Below, piece by piece: positions 53,778 to 62,713 of a stretch of 64,000 nt of DNA (its first letter is position 1; every line of letters starts with the position of its first letter). The DNA is from Pseudonocardia bannensis. GTDB lineage: Bacteria > Actinomycetota > Actinomycetes > Mycobacteriales > Pseudonocardiaceae. The notes under the pieces were generated by a model. That model was not told the DNA's origin. It did no database searches and saw nothing but the letters and a program-made list of their open reading frames with translations. Location of the stretch: the NCBI RefSeq assembly GCF_012911875.1, contig NZ_JAAXKZ010000009.1, positions 22,117-86,116 on the forward strand, read 5' to 3'. The position numbers and the translations under genes were made by a program.

Positions 53778-56165
53778 TTACGCGCGTCGCAGGCGCTTGA
53801 GCATCAACGGCAGGTCGGCTGCGTGAACGACGGTCAGCCGCTGGGTCGCCCGGGTCAGCGCGACGTAGAGGTCGCTGGCCCCGCGCGGCGACGCGGCCAG
53901 GATCTCCGCCGGCTCGACCAGGACCACCGCGTCGAACTCCAGCCCCTTCGCCGCGGTGATCGGCAGCACCACGACCGGCGCCTCGAGGTCCTCTTCCGGA
54001 TCGGCGTCGCGGTCGTCGCCGCCCGTGACGTCCGACCCCAGCAGGTGAGCACGGAGCGCGGGCACCCGCTCGGTGGGAGCGAGGACGACGACCCGGCCCT
54101 CGCCGACCGCCTCCCGCTCCTGCGCGACGATCTCGGCGAGCGCCGGGCCGCCCTCCAGCTCGCCCGGCGGAACCCGCAGGGCACGCGGCGGCTCCCCGGT
54201 GCTGCGCACCGAACTCGGCGGGGCGAGGCCCGGGTCGATCACGGCCAGCACATCGTCGGCGACGTCGGCGATCTCGGCGGGCGTCCGGTAGTTCACCGTG
54301 AGCTGCTCGAGCCGCCAGCGGTTGGCCACGAACGGGCTGAGCACCTCGCCCCACGACCCGGCGCCGGCCAGGTCTCCGGTCTGCGCGATGTCCCCGACCA
54401 CGGTCATCGAGCGGCTCGGGACCCGCCGCATGATCAGCCGCCAGGCCATCGGCGAGAGCTCCTGGGCCTCGTCGACGATCACGTGGCCGTAGGTCCACTC
54501 GCGGTCGGCCATGGCCCGGTCGGCCGTGGAGTCGTAGCGGCGCACCTGCTGGCGCTCGGCGAGCCGGTCGGCGTCGACGATGTCGGTGGCGCGCAGCAGT
54601 TCCGGATCGAGATCCTCCTCCAGATCCAGCACGTCGAGCACTCCTTGCGCGTACTCCACCTCCTCGCGCAGTGCGGCCGCCGCCGCGGCGGCGGCGGCGG
54701 AACCGTCGTCACCGAGCAGCTCGGCCGCCTCGTCGAGCAGCGGGACATCGGCCGGGCTCCACCGCTCGTCGTAGGGGACGTCGTCCCCCGGGGCCGGCCG
54801 GGCCAGCAGCGCTCGCTCCTCGGCGGGGATCCGCCGAGCCACCGAGTTGAGCCGGCGGGTGTCCGCGAACAGCTCGGTCAGCAACTGCTCGGCGGACAGG
54901 GTGGGCCACAGCTCGTCGAGCGCACGGGTGAGCTCCCGGCTCTCCTGCAGCTCCTCGCGGATGTCGTCGAGGTCTCCGGCGTTCAGCAGACCACGCCCGC
55001 CGAGAGTCCGGCTCACCTGTTCGGCGAGCAGCCGGATCGCCTCCCGGTGGAAGATCCGCTTGGCCTCGTTGTGCGGCTTGCGGGACCGCCGGGCCCGGGT
55101 GCGGGCCTGGTTGGCGATGTCGCGGTCCAGGCGCACCTTCTGCTGCTCGACCACGAGCTCGATCGGCCGTCGCGGCACCTGCTGACGGTCGCGCACCGCC
55201 GCCGCGACCACCTGCGCCATCTCCGCACGGCCCTTGATCGCGGCGGTCCGGGTGGACTCGGGGCGGCGCGCGTGCAGCCCCGGGTGCAGCTGCGCAACGG
55301 TGCCGAGCACGACGCTGGTCTCCCCGAGCGAGGGAAGCACCTGGCCGATGTAGCGCAGGAACGTCGCGTTCGGGCCGACGACGAGGACCCCTCGCCGGGC
55401 CAGCCGGTCGCGGTGGGTGTAGAGCAGGTAGGCGGCCCGGTGCAGCGCAACGGCCGTCTTCCCGGTGCCCGGACCACCCTGCACGACCAGCACCCCGGAC
55501 GGCTTGGAGCGGATGATGCGGTCCTGCTCGGCCTGGATGGTCGCGACGATGTCGGTCATCCGTCCGGTGCGCGCCTGCGTCACCGCGGCCATCAGGGCGG
55601 CCTCGCTGGTCAGACCCGACCGGCTGCCCTGCTCGGCGGCGGACAGGTCGAGCACCTCGTCGTCGATGCCGGTGACGGTGCGACCACGACTGCGCAGGTG
55701 CCGACGCCGCCGGATGCCCTCGGGCGATGCGGCGGTCGCGGTGTAGAACGGCCGCGCCGCGGGCGCCCGCCAGTCCATCAGCAGCGGCTCGTACTCGTGC
55801 TCCTCGTCGAGCAGCCCGAGCCGGCCGACGTAGCGCCGTTCGCCCTCCTCGGTGTCCAGCCGGCCGAAGGCCAGCCCGTGCTCCGCGGCCCGCAGCGCGG
55901 CCAGCCGGTCGGTGTACATCGCCGCCGCGGCGTCGCGCTCGGTGAGCGCCTGGGGCGTGCCGACGGTCTCGCCGTGCAGCACCTCCGAGAGCCGCCGGGC
56001 GGTCTCGCGGCGTCGCTCGTCCAACCGGCCGTAGAGCATCGCCACGTACTCCTGCTCGTGGGCGAGCCCGTCACCGTCGGGTTCCGGGTGGGCCGGGCCG
56101 GCGGGATCGCCTTCGTTCTCGGTACGCCGATCGCGCGGATTCAGGGACGGCGCGCTATTCGACAC
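53778..56165 (-). CDS. helD: HelD-like UvrD/Rep-type helicase, RNA polymerase-associated
   Basis: 795 residues. N-terminal coiled-coil (about 35-100), 1A domain with Walker A VQGGPGTGKTAVALHR, a HelD-specific insert of about 250 residues (includes a run of eight Ala), motif II VIVDEAQELSPM, motif III GDIAQTGDLAG and a C-terminal motif LYVALTRATQRLTV. HelD proteins pull stalled RNA polymerase off DNA; some actinobacterial relatives give rifamycin tolerance. Divergent from sigF, whose product also acts on RNA polymerase. No rifamycin-associated element was seen upstream. Confidence 0.9.
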   Translation of the reverse strand: MSNSAPSLNPRDRRTENEGDPAGPAHPEPDGDGLAHEQEYVAMLYGRLDERRRETARRLSEVLHGETVGTPQALTERDAAAAMYTDRLAALRAAEHGLAFGRLDTEEGERRYVGRLGLLDEEHEYEPLLMDWRAPAARPFYTATAASPEGIRRRRHLRSRGRTVTGIDDEVLDLSAAEQGSRSGLTSEAALMAAVTQARTGRMTDIVATIQAEQDRIIRSKPSGVLVVQGGPGTGKTAVALHRAAYLLYTHRDRLARRGVLVVGPNATFLRYIGQVLPSLGETSVVLGTVAQLHPGLHARRPESTRTAAIKGRAEMAQVVAAAVRDRQQVPRRPIELVVEQQKVRLDRDIANQARTRARRSRKPHNEAKRIFHREAIRLLAEQVSRTLGGRGLLNAGDLDDIREELQESRELTRALDELWPTLSAEQLLTELFADTRRLNSVARRIPAEERALLARPAPGDDVPYDERWSPADVPLLDEAAELLGDDGSAAAAAAAAALREEVEYAQGVLDVLDLEEDLDPELLRATDIVDADRLAERQQVRRYDSTADRAMADREWTYGHVIVDEAQELSPMAWRLIMRRVPSRSMTVVGDIAQTGDLAGAGSWGEVLSPFVANRWRLEQLTVNYRTPAEIADVADDVLAVIDPGLAPPSSVRSTGEPPRALRVPPGELEGGPALAEIVAQEREAVGEGRVVVLAPTERVPALRAHLLGSDVTGGDDRDADPEEDLEAPVVVLPITAAKGLEFDAVVLVEPAEILAASPRGASDLYVALTRATQRLTVVHAADLPLMLKRLRRA

Positions 56166-56256
56166 GAGCAGAACACCTTCGCGAGGGGAGGGACGACGAT
56201 CGCCCGGCCGACCTGCAGCCCCGGACCGAGCGACTATCCAACGTACCAGCGCCCGA

Positions 56257-56282
56257 GTTTCCCCGTCCGGGGCAGCGGGTAG
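56257..56282 (+). promoter_or_regulatory. SigF-type promoter of sigF
   Basis: GTTT (56257-56260), 16-base spacer, GGGTAG (56277-56282), 45 bases before the sigF start. It suggests autoregulation. Confidence 0.65.
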
Positions 56283-56327
56283 GCCACTCCGTGCGCCCTC
56301 CCCCGTCCTGCTGGCTCATGGGGCATC

Positions 56328-57137
56328 GTGTCTGACCAGCAGTCACTTCCTGGCACCGACGCCGCGCGGGACTCCGAGCGGGACTCCGAGTACGCGCACC
56401 TGATGGGTCTGTTCACGCAGTTCACCGACCTCCCGCCGGACGCACCGGAGCGCGCGGAGCTCAGGTCGAAGCTGGTCACCGGATACCTGCCGGTCGTACG
56501 GCACATCGCCCGCCGCTTCGCCGGCCGCGGGGAGCCCGTCGACGACCTGGAGCAGGCCGGTACCGTCGGGCTGATCAACGCCGTGGACCGGTTCGACCCC
56601 GGCCGGGGCATCGACTTCCTGTCCTACGCGGTCCCCACCATCACCGGCGAGGTCCGCCGGCACTTCCGCGACCGCACCTGGTCGATGCGGGTGCCCCGGC
56701 GGCTCAAGGAGCTGCAGGGCTCGATCAACGGGGCGATCGGGCCGTTGTCACAGGAGCTGGGCCGGGCCCCGAGGCCCAGTGAGATCGCCGCCCGGCTCGG
56801 GCTCGACACCGAGGAGGTGCTCGAGGGACTCGACGCCCAGCAGGTCTACCGCAGCACGTCGCTCGACGAGCTCGTCGCCGGCGCGGACGCGGCGCTGAGC
56901 GAGACCCTCGGGGTGGCCGACTCGGAGCTGGACAAGGTCGAGTACCGCCAGACCTTGGCCCCGCTGCTCGACGAGCTCCCCGTGCGCGAGCGCACGATCC
57001 TCGTCCTGCGGTTCTTCGGCAACATGACCCAGACCCAGATCGCCGACAAGATCGGGATCTCGCAGATGCACGTCTCCCGGCTGCTCGCACAGACCGTGGC
57101 CGTGCTACGCCGGCGGATGACCGAGGACGAGTCCTGA
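56328..57137 (+). CDS. sigF: SigB/SigF-family RNA polymerase sigma factor
   Basis: 269 residues. Region 2 includes VDDLEQAGTVGLINAVDRFD and FLSYAVPTITGEVRRHFRD, with WSMRVPRRLKELQ in region 3, and region 4 has FFGNMTQTQIADKIGISQMH. This is the general-stress/differentiation sigma group. No anti-sigma gene is adjacent; an RsbW-like kinase gene lies at 39.6-40.1 kb. GTG start; ribosome site weak. Several nearby genes have matching promoters. Confidence 0.92.
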   Translation: MSDQQSLPGTDAARDSERDSEYAHLMGLFTQFTDLPPDAPERAELRSKLVTGYLPVVRHIARRFAGRGEPVDDLEQAGTVGLINAVDRFDPGRGIDFLSYAVPTITGEVRRHFRDRTWSMRVPRRLKELQGSINGAIGPLSQELGRAPRPSEIAARLGLDTEEVLEGLDAQQVYRSTSLDELVAGADAALSETLGVADSELDKVEYRQTLAPLLDELPVRERTILVLRFFGNMTQTQIADKIGISQMHVSRLLAQTVAVLRRRMTEDES

Positions 57138-57152
57138 CATTACGTGGCCAAT

Positions 57153-57178
57153 GTTTGGCGCGATTCCAGGTGAGGTAC
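57153..57178 (+). promoter_or_regulatory. SigF-type promoter of the SRPBCC gene
   Basis: GTTT (57153-57156), 16-base spacer, AGGTAC (57173-57178). The ATG at 57188 is 9 bases after the -10. Confidence 0.55.
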
Positions 57179-57187
57179 GCGGAAGAC

Positions 57188-57676
57188 ATGACCACCAACG
57201 TTCTGCACAGTGTCGAGGTCGCCGTCCCCGTCAGCACCGCGTACAACCAGTGGACGCAGTTCGAGAGCTTCCCGCAGTTCATGGAGGGTGTGGACCGCAT
57301 CGAACAGATCGACAACACGCACACCCACTGGGTCACCTCGATCGGTGGCGTGAAGCGCGAGTTCGATGCCGAGATCACCGAGCAGCACCCCGACGAGCGC
57401 GTCGCGTGGAGGACCCGGAACGGTGTGCACCAGGCCGGGGTCGTCACCTTCCACCGGATCGACCCCGACACCACCCGGGTCACGCTACAGCTGGACTACC
57501 AGCCCGAAGGAGTGACCGAGAAGGTCGGCGACGCGCTGGGCGTCGTCGAGCGCCGGACGAAGGACGACCTGGCGAAGTTCAAGAAGTTCATCGAGGCCCG
57601 CCGCCACGAGGAGGGTGCGTGGCGCGGTGACGTCCAGCGCGCCCCCCAGAACGGTGAGGTCGCGCGGCCGTCCTGA
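57188..57676 (+). CDS. SRPBCC-family (coenzyme Q-binding/cyclase-like) stress protein
   Basis: 162 residues. START-like fold: LHSVEVAVPVSTAYNQWTQF, then FPQFMEGVDRIEQID and FDAEITEQHPDERVAW. Ligand unknown; this short group is common in actinobacterial stress regulons. The ATG at 57188 is chosen because it is 9 bases after a SigF-like -10; an upstream GTG lies inside the promoter. Follows sigF on the same strand. Confidence 0.82.
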   Translation: MTTNVLHSVEVAVPVSTAYNQWTQFESFPQFMEGVDRIEQIDNTHTHWVTSIGGVKREFDAEITEQHPDERVAWRTRNGVHQAGVVTFHRIDPDTTRVTLQLDYQPEGVTEKVGDALGVVERRTKDDLAKFKKFIEARRHEEGAWRGDVQRAPQNGEVARPS

Positions 57677-57686
57677 GCCCGATCCC

Positions 57687-57721
57687 GACGGGGCCGTTCC
57701 GCAACGCGGGGCGGCCCCGTC
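57687..57721. terminator. terminator after the SRPBCC gene
   Basis: GACGGGGCCG pairs perfectly with CGGCCCCGTC around a 15-base loop, starting 10 bases after the stop. Confidence 0.65.
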
Positions 57722-57788
57722 GTCGCCCCCAGGCGCTTTCACCGCCGACCCTTCCCGACCGTCCAGAACCCCGTTCGGGAGACACGGA

Positions 57789-57822
57789 CGAGTCCGGGCA
57801 CCTCCACGGGTACCCGGACTCG
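57789..57822. terminator. terminator after the pfpI-like gene
   Basis: CGAGTCCGGG pairs perfectly with CCCGGACTCG around a 14-base loop, 13 bases from the stop of the minus-strand gene. Confidence 0.65.
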
Positions 57823-57835
57823 GCGACGGGCCGGC

Positions 57836-58417
57836 TCAGCCCGCGGTGGCGCCCTCGGCGTGGACCGCGTGCCTGCCCTCGGCGAACTCCTCGACGATCT
57901 TGGCGCAGAACGCGGGGAGGTCGTCGGGGTTGCGACTGGAGACCAGGCCCTGATCGGTGACGACCTCCTCGTCCACGACGGTCCCGCCCGCGTTGCGGAT
58001 GTCCGTGCGCAGGCTCGGGTACGAGGTGAGGGTGCGGCCCCGGACGAGGCCGGCCTCGACCAGCGTCCACGGCGCGTGACAGATCGCGCCGACCGGCTTG
58101 CCCGCGCGGAAGATCTCCTGCACGAAACTGCGGGCGTTCTCGTTTATCCGTAGCCGGTCCGCGTTCACGGTCCCGCCCGGCATGATCAGCGCGTCGTAGT
58201 CGGCGGCCTGCGCCTTGTCCAGCGTGACGTCGACCGCGAACCGGTCGGCCGGCTCGATGTCACCGTTCATCGCCTGGATCTGACCGTCGGCGATCGAGAC
58301 GATCTCGGCGCGGGCGCCTTCCGCGGTGACCGCGTCCCGGGGCCGGGTGAGCTCGACCTGTTCCACCCCGTCGGTGGCCAGGATCGCGATGCGCTTGCCG
58401 TCCAACTTGCCTGCCAT
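57836..58417 (-). CDS. DJ-1/PfpI-family protein
   Basis: 193 residues. The nucleophile-elbow Cys is in VGAICHAPWTLVEAG, with Glu at VEQVELTRP; this is the YhbO/PfpI group that acts as a deglycase-like or chaperone stress protein. AGGGGAG precedes the ATG. A SigF-type promoter lies 48 bases upstream and overlaps head-to-head with the promoter of the DUF2945 gene. Confidence 0.88.
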   Translation of the reverse strand: MAGKLDGKRIAILATDGVEQVELTRPRDAVTAEGARAEIVSIADGQIQAMNGDIEPADRFAVDVTLDKAQAADYDALIMPGGTVNADRLRINENARSFVQEIFRAGKPVGAICHAPWTLVEAGLVRGRTLTSYPSLRTDIRNAGGTVVDEEVVTDQGLVSSRNPDDLPAFCAKIVEEFAEGRHAVHAEGATAG

Positions 58418-58464
58418 GACTCCCCTCCCGGAGCAGCCGCCCTCCGGGCTGCTTCCGCCGGTGA

Positions 58465-58489
58465 TTACCCGACCGGGTCGGGACCAAAC
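58465..58489 (-). promoter_or_regulatory. SigF-type promoter of the pfpI-like gene
   Basis: Minus strand GTTT (58489-58486), 15-base spacer, GGGTAA (58470-58465). Confidence 0.65.
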
Positions 58490-58490
58490 G

Positions 58491-58516
58491 GTTGCACGCG
58501 GTTACGGAGCGGGTAT
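58491..58516 (+). promoter_or_regulatory. SigF-type promoter of the DUF2945 gene
   Basis: GTTG (58491-58494), 16-base spacer, GGGTAT (58511-58516, perfect). The ATG at 58526 is 9 bases downstream. Its -35 is one base from the -35 of the divergent promoter. Confidence 0.65.
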
Positions 58517-58525
58517 CCCGGGTTC

Positions 58526-58737
58526 ATGGACGACCAGAGGCTGCGCAAGGGCGACGAGGTCGAGTGGAACAGTCACGGCGGCACGGCCGAGGCGAGGTCG
58601 TCGAGGAGATCACGACCGAGGCCGAGGCCGCCGGCCGAACGGTGACGGCGTCGAAGGACGAGCCGCGGTACCGGGTGGGCGGCGACAAGAGCGGCAACGA
58701 CGCGGTGCACAAGCCCGGAGCCCTGAGGAAGAAGTAG
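58526..58737 (+). pseudogene. DUF2945 (TUDOR-like) protein, one frameshift
   Basis: The start RKGDEVEWNSHGGTAE is in one frame; the rest (EVVEEITTEAEAAGRTVTAS, KDEPRYRV, KSGNDAVHKPGALRKK) is in the next. Loss of one G near 58590 explains it. Intact, it would be about 70 residues, the normal family size. Either a recent mutation or a base-calling error. Confidence 0.75.
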
Positions 58738-58747
58738 CCTCCCGCGA

Positions 58748-59836
58748 TCAGGACGAGCGGATCAGGCGCACGACGGCCCGTTCGAGCGCGGCCCGGTTCG
58801 TGTCGTCGGCGAGATCGGTGTCGCCGAGCCGGCGCACGGACGTGAGCACCGTCCGCCCGTCCTCGAACCGCTCGAGCACACGAGGATCCACATAGGACGA
58901 CCGCGCCACGGCCGGGGTGTTGCCCAGGTGCTCCGACACCGCGGTCATCGCCGCGTTGATCATGCGCTTGCGGGACCGCGCGGCGTTCGGCACCCCGCCG
59001 TCGGCGGCCGCGGCGGCCAGGGTCGCCGCGGCCAGCACGGTCGCGTTCCAGGTCCGCAGGTCCTTGCAGGTGTACGCCTCGCCGGCGAGCTCCTTGACCG
59101 CGATGTTGAGATCCTCGGACCGGACGTCGTGCCAGTCGCGCCTGATCCGGTAGGCGAGCAGGTCCTCACCGCCCCCGCGCCGGCGCAACAGCGAGTTGAC
59201 CACCCTGCGCAGCAACGGATCCCGCAATTCCAGGGTCCGCGGGACGCCGCCCTTGGCCGGGTAGGAGAAGCACACGGCACCTCGTCGGAGGCGGACGTGC
59301 TCGCGGCGCAGCGTGGCCAGCCCGAATGTGCCGCCCGTGCCGTCATCGGTGTCGGAGTCGTCGGAGTCCTCGCCGTCCGGTGCGTACTGCTCGCCCCCGG
59401 CCCGGAACACCCCGACGTCGAGCATGCGCACGGCCGCGGCGAGGACCCGATCCCGGCCCAGCCCGCGCTCGCCGAGCCGGCGCACGACCTCGACCCGCAC
59501 GTCGGCCAGCCGGCGGCCGAGCTCGAGCACCCGGTCGTGCTTCTCGGCGTCGCGGCGGCGGCGCCATTCCGGGTGGTAGAGGTACTGGCGGCGGCCCGCG
59601 TCGTCGGTCCCGACCGCCTGGATGTGCCCGGCGGGGTCCGGGCAGATCCACACGTCGCGCCAGGCCGGAGGAATGACCAGCGCCTTGATCCGCCCGACCT
59701 CGGCCGGGTCCGTGAGACGCGCTCCGTCCACATCGGTGTAGCTGAAACCCCGCCCGCAACGGCGCCGGGCGAACCCGGGCGACGCCGGGTCCACCCGAAC
59801 CAGTTCGACAGGCGTCTCGGAGCCGAGGGCGGTCAC
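58748..59836 (-). CDS. DNA topoisomerase IB
   Basis: 362 residues. The poxvirus-like type IB fold: IPPAWRDVWICPDPAGHIQA near the N terminus, KDLRTWNATVLAA with the catalytic Arg/Lys region, and the nucleophilic Tyr in VARSSYVDPRVLERF. It relaxes supercoils through a 3'-phosphotyrosine. An Asp/Ser-rich insert (EDSDDSDTDDGTGG) lies in the middle. The GTG is 10 bases after a SigF-type -10. Confidence 0.9.
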   Translation of the reverse strand: MTALGSETPVELVRVDPASPGFARRRCGRGFSYTDVDGARLTDPAEVGRIKALVIPPAWRDVWICPDPAGHIQAVGTDDAGRRQYLYHPEWRRRRDAEKHDRVLELGRRLADVRVEVVRRLGERGLGRDRVLAAAVRMLDVGVFRAGGEQYAPDGEDSDDSDTDDGTGGTFGLATLRREHVRLRRGAVCFSYPAKGGVPRTLELRDPLLRRVVNSLLRRRGGGEDLLAYRIRRDWHDVRSEDLNIAVKELAGEAYTCKDLRTWNATVLAAATLAAAAADGGVPNAARSRKRMINAAMTAVSEHLGNTPAVARSSYVDPRVLERFEDGRTVLTSVRRLGDTDLADDTNRAALERAVVRLIRSS

Positions 59837-59846
59837 GCGCTGGGAG

Positions 59847-59871
59847 ATACCCCCGCCGCCGACGTCCGAAC
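59847..59871 (-). promoter_or_regulatory. SigF-type promoter of topoisomerase IB
   Basis: Minus strand GTTC (59871-59868), 15-base spacer, GGGTAT (59852-59847). Confidence 0.6.
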
Positions 59872-59893
59872 CCCGGGCCGGTTCACCGCCCGG

Positions 59894-60244
59894 TCAGGTC
59901 GCCCCGTGGGGGTCCTGGTCGGCGTGCTCGCGGCAGGTCCGCACCTCGGGGCGGATCTCCAGTCGCTCGTCGTCGATCTCGCGGTCACACACCATGCAGC
60001 GGCCGTACGTACCGTCGTCGAGACGCTCCAGCGCCTCGAGGACGCGACGGCGCTGCTCACCGATGGTGTCCGAGAGCAGGTGGCTGTCCATCCGGGTCGC
60101 GACCTCGGAGCCGTGATCGCCGGGGTGCGTGCCCAGCACCGGGTCGTCCTGCACCTGCTCCTCCTCCCTGCGGGCGAAGGAGGCGCGGGCGTCGAGGTCG
60201 GACAGCTCGGCGGTCAGCAGTCGTCGGGCGCGATCGGGGTCCAT
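59894..60244 (-). CDS. DksA/TraR-family zinc-finger protein
   Basis: 116 residues. A long helical hairpin (about 1-75) and a C-terminal finger GRCMVCDREI ... VRTCREH; the fourth ligand of the usual four-Cys finger is His. Such proteins bind in the RNA polymerase secondary channel. AAGGA precedes the ATG. A GGGTAT hexamer 50 bases upstream has no matching -35. Short actinobacterial relatives are stress-induced. Confidence 0.82.
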   Translation of the reverse strand: MDPDRARRLLTAELSDLDARASFARREEEQVQDDPVLGTHPGDHGSEVATRMDSHLLSDTIGEQRRRVLEALERLDDGTYGRCMVCDREIDDERLEIRPEVRTCREHADQDPHGAT

Positions 60245-60260
60245 GCCCGTCCTTCCGTGT

Positions 60261-60292
60261 CGGGGGCGCTGACGGTTTCATCAGCGCCCCCG
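60261..60292. terminator. terminator after the GH65 gene
   Basis: CGGGGGCGCTGA pairs perfectly with TCAGCGCCCCCG around an 8-base loop, 58 bases after the GH65 stop and just before the DksA-like gene. Confidence 0.65.
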
Positions 60293-60349
60293 CATACCCC
60301 GTCACGGTCGAACCGACTCATCCCCGAGCCCACCGGCCCGCGCCGCGGA

Positions 60350-62713
60350 TCAGCCGGGGTGCCGCTGTCGCGGCGCTCGACCGTACGGCTGCTCGACGGG
60401 CTCGGCCACGGGCGCCGGGGGGATGGGCCGCGTCACCGGCTGGTCGGCCAGCGCCAGCGGCTCGTTGTGGTGCCGCAGCCGCATCGGCGGACCGCTCACC
60501 AGCCGGTACTCCGCCTCCTCCGGCGTGATCGTCACCCGCAGCTGCCGGCCCTGCCAGTTCAGGCCGAAGGAGATGCGGCCCAGCACCGGTGGCAGGCGCG
60601 GGGCGAACGAGATCCCGTCACGGTCGGACCGCATCCCACCGAACCCGGCGACGACGGCCGTCCACGTGCCCGCCATCGAGGCGATGTGCATGCCGTGGTC
60701 GGTGTTGCCGGCCAGGTTGTTCAGGTCGACGAGCGCGGCCTCGGCCAGGTAGTCGTAGGCGAGGTCGAGGTGCCCGGTCCACGCCGCGACGACGGCCTGC
60801 GTCGCCGCGGACAACGAGGAGTCCCGGACGGTGATCGCCTCGTAGTAGGCGAAGTTGCGCTCCATCTGCTCGGGGGTGAAGGCCTCCGGCCGCAGCTGCA
60901 TGGCCAGCACCAGGTCGGCCTGCTTGATCACCTGCTTGCGGTACAGGTCGAAGTACGGGACGTTCAGCAGCAGCGGGTACTTCTCCGGCGGCGTGCTCTC
61001 GAAGTCCCACACCTGGTGGTCGGTGAAGCCCTCCGACTGCGGGTGCACGCCCAGGTTCTCGTCGAACGGGATGCGCATCGACTTGGCGGCGTCCCGCCAG
61101 CTCGCCATCTCCTCGGCGTTGACCCCGAGCCGGGCCGCGGCCCGCGAGTGCCGGGCGGCGACCTCGGCGGCGTAGAGCAGGTTCAGCTGGGCCATGAGGT
61201 TGGTGTAGACGTTGTTGTCCACGATGGCCGTGTACTCGTCGGGACCGGTCACGCCGTCGATGCGGAACTCCCCCGACGAGTCGTGGTGACCCAGCGAGCG
61301 CCACAGCCGCGCCGTCTCGACCAGCAGTTCGAGGCCGACCTCGCGCTCGAACTCGGTGTCCCCCGTCGCCGCGACGTGCCGGCGCACCGCGTCGGCGATG
61401 TCGGCGTTGATGTGGAACGCCGCCGTGCCCGCCGGCCAGTACCCCGAGCACTCCTGCCCGCGGATGGTCCGCCACGGGAACGCCGCCCCGGCCAGTCCGA
61501 GCTGCTCGGCCCGCTCACGGGCCAGCGGCAGGATCGACTGCCGCCAGCGCAGCGCGTCGGCCGCCGCGTCCGGGGCGAGGTGCGAGAGCACGGGCAGGGC
61601 GAACGTCTCGGTGTCCCAGAACGTGTGCCCGTCGTAGCCGTTGCCCGTCAGGCCCTTGGCCCCGATCGCCCGGCGTTCGGCGCGCGCGCCGGCCTGCAGC
61701 ACGTGAAAGATCGCGAGCCGAACCGCCTGCTGCAGCTCGGCGTCACCCTCGATCTCGACGTCGGCGGTGCTCCAGAACTCGTCGAGGTAGGCCCGCTGCT
61801 CGGCGACCAGCCCCTCCCATCCGGTGAACCGGGCGGCCGCCAGCGCGGCGCGCACCTGGTCGTGCACAGCAGGCAGCGAACGCCGCGAGGACCAGCCGTA
61901 GGACAGGTACTTGACGACCCGCAGCGTCTCCCCCGGCTTCAGCCGGGTGATCACGGTGGTCCGGCCGATGTCCTCGGTGGCCTCCGAGGTGATCTTGGTG
62001 CCGGTGGGGCCGTGGACCTCGTGGTCCATCGCGGCCGCCAGCCGCAGCCCGGACTGCCGGGTCTGGTGCACCAGTGTCGCGCCGGCCTCGTCGCTGCGGT
62101 GCTGCTCGGCCACCAGCGGCTCGGCGAGGGCCGCCTCGACGCGCGGGTCGCCGTTGTCGATGTGCGGCAACTGCTCGTTGGCCACCAGCTCGGACTGCAC
62201 GACGAGCAGCGCCGGCTCGTCGAGCACCTCGACCTCGTAGCTGATCGCGGCGATCGCGCGCTGGGTGAGCGACACCAGCCGCTCGCTGCGCACCCGCACC
62301 GCCTTGCCGGCGGGCGAAACCCATTCGACCTCGCGGGTGAGCGTCCCGGCCTGCAGATCGAGCACCCGCTCGTGGCGGCGCAGCTGGCCGTAGCGCAGGT
62401 CGAACGGCTCGTCGTCGACCAGCAGCCGTACCAGCTTGCCGTTGGTGACGTTGATGATCGTCTGACCCGACTCGGGGTAGCCGTAGCCGCCCTCGGCGTA
62501 GGGCAGCGGTCGGCGCTCGTACAGCGAGTTGAGGTAGGTGCCGGGGATCGCGTGCGGCTCCCCCTCCTCGAGGTTGCCGCGCAGGCCGATGTGCCCGTTG
62601 GACAGCGCGAACACCGACTCGGTCTGCCCCAACGCCTCCAGGTGCAGCGCCGGCTCACGGACGACCCACGGCTCGACGGTGAACGGGCGGCCCGAATCCG
62701 GGCTCGCAGTCAT
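60350..62713 (-). CDS. GH65 glycoside hydrolase/disaccharide phosphorylase
   Basis: 787 residues. N-terminal beta-sandwich ([17 protein letters not shown]), (alpha/alpha)6 barrel with [16 protein letters not shown], general acid Glu in [20 protein letters not shown], and phosphate-loop-like [13 protein letters not shown]. The family splits maltose, trehalose or kojibiose with phosphate to give beta-glucose 1-phosphate. The upstream overlapping gene is a beta-phosphoglucomutase-like HAD enzyme that would convert this product to glucose 6-phosphate. Exact substrate undecided. Confidence 0.9.
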   Translation of the reverse strand: MTASPDSGRPFTVEPWVVREPALHLEALGQTESVFALSNGHIGLRGNLEEGEPHAIPGTYLNSLYERRPLPYAEGGYGYPESGQTIINVTNGKLVRLLVDDEPFDLRYGQLRRHERVLDLQAGTLTREVEWVSPAGKAVRVRSERLVSLTQRAIAAISYEVEVLDEPALLVVQSELVANEQLPHIDNGDPRVEAALAEPLVAEQHRSDEAGATLVHQTRQSGLRLAAAMDHEVHGPTGTKITSEATEDIGRTTVITRLKPGETLRVVKYLSYGWSSRRSLPAVHDQVRAALAAARFTGWEGLVAEQRAYLDEFWSTADVEIEGDAELQQAVRLAIFHVLQAGARAERRAIGAKGLTGNGYDGHTFWDTETFALPVLSHLAPDAAADALRWRQSILPLARERAEQLGLAGAAFPWRTIRGQECSGYWPAGTAAFHINADIADAVRRHVAATGDTEFEREVGLELLVETARLWRSLGHHDSSGEFRIDGVTGPDEYTAIVDNNVYTNLMAQLNLLYAAEVAARHSRAAARLGVNAEEMASWRDAAKSMRIPFDENLGVHPQSEGFTDHQVWDFESTPPEKYPLLLNVPYFDLYRKQVIKQADLVLAMQLRPEAFTPEQMERNFAYYEAITVRDSSLSAATQAVVAAWTGHLDLAYDYLAEAALVDLNNLAGNTDHGMHIASMAGTWTAVVAGFGGMRSDRDGISFAPRLPPVLGRISFGLNWQGRQLRVTITPEEAEYRLVSGPPMRLRHHNEPLALADQPVTRPIPPAPVAEPVEQPYGRAPRQRHPG

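Noticed and set aside
55140..56282. Rifamycin-associated element before helD
   Set aside because: No 19-base palindrome of that type was found in the upstream region.
60294..60299. GGGTAT on the minus strand as a SigF promoter for the DksA-like gene
   Set aside because: No GTTT-like element at 15-17 bases upstream.
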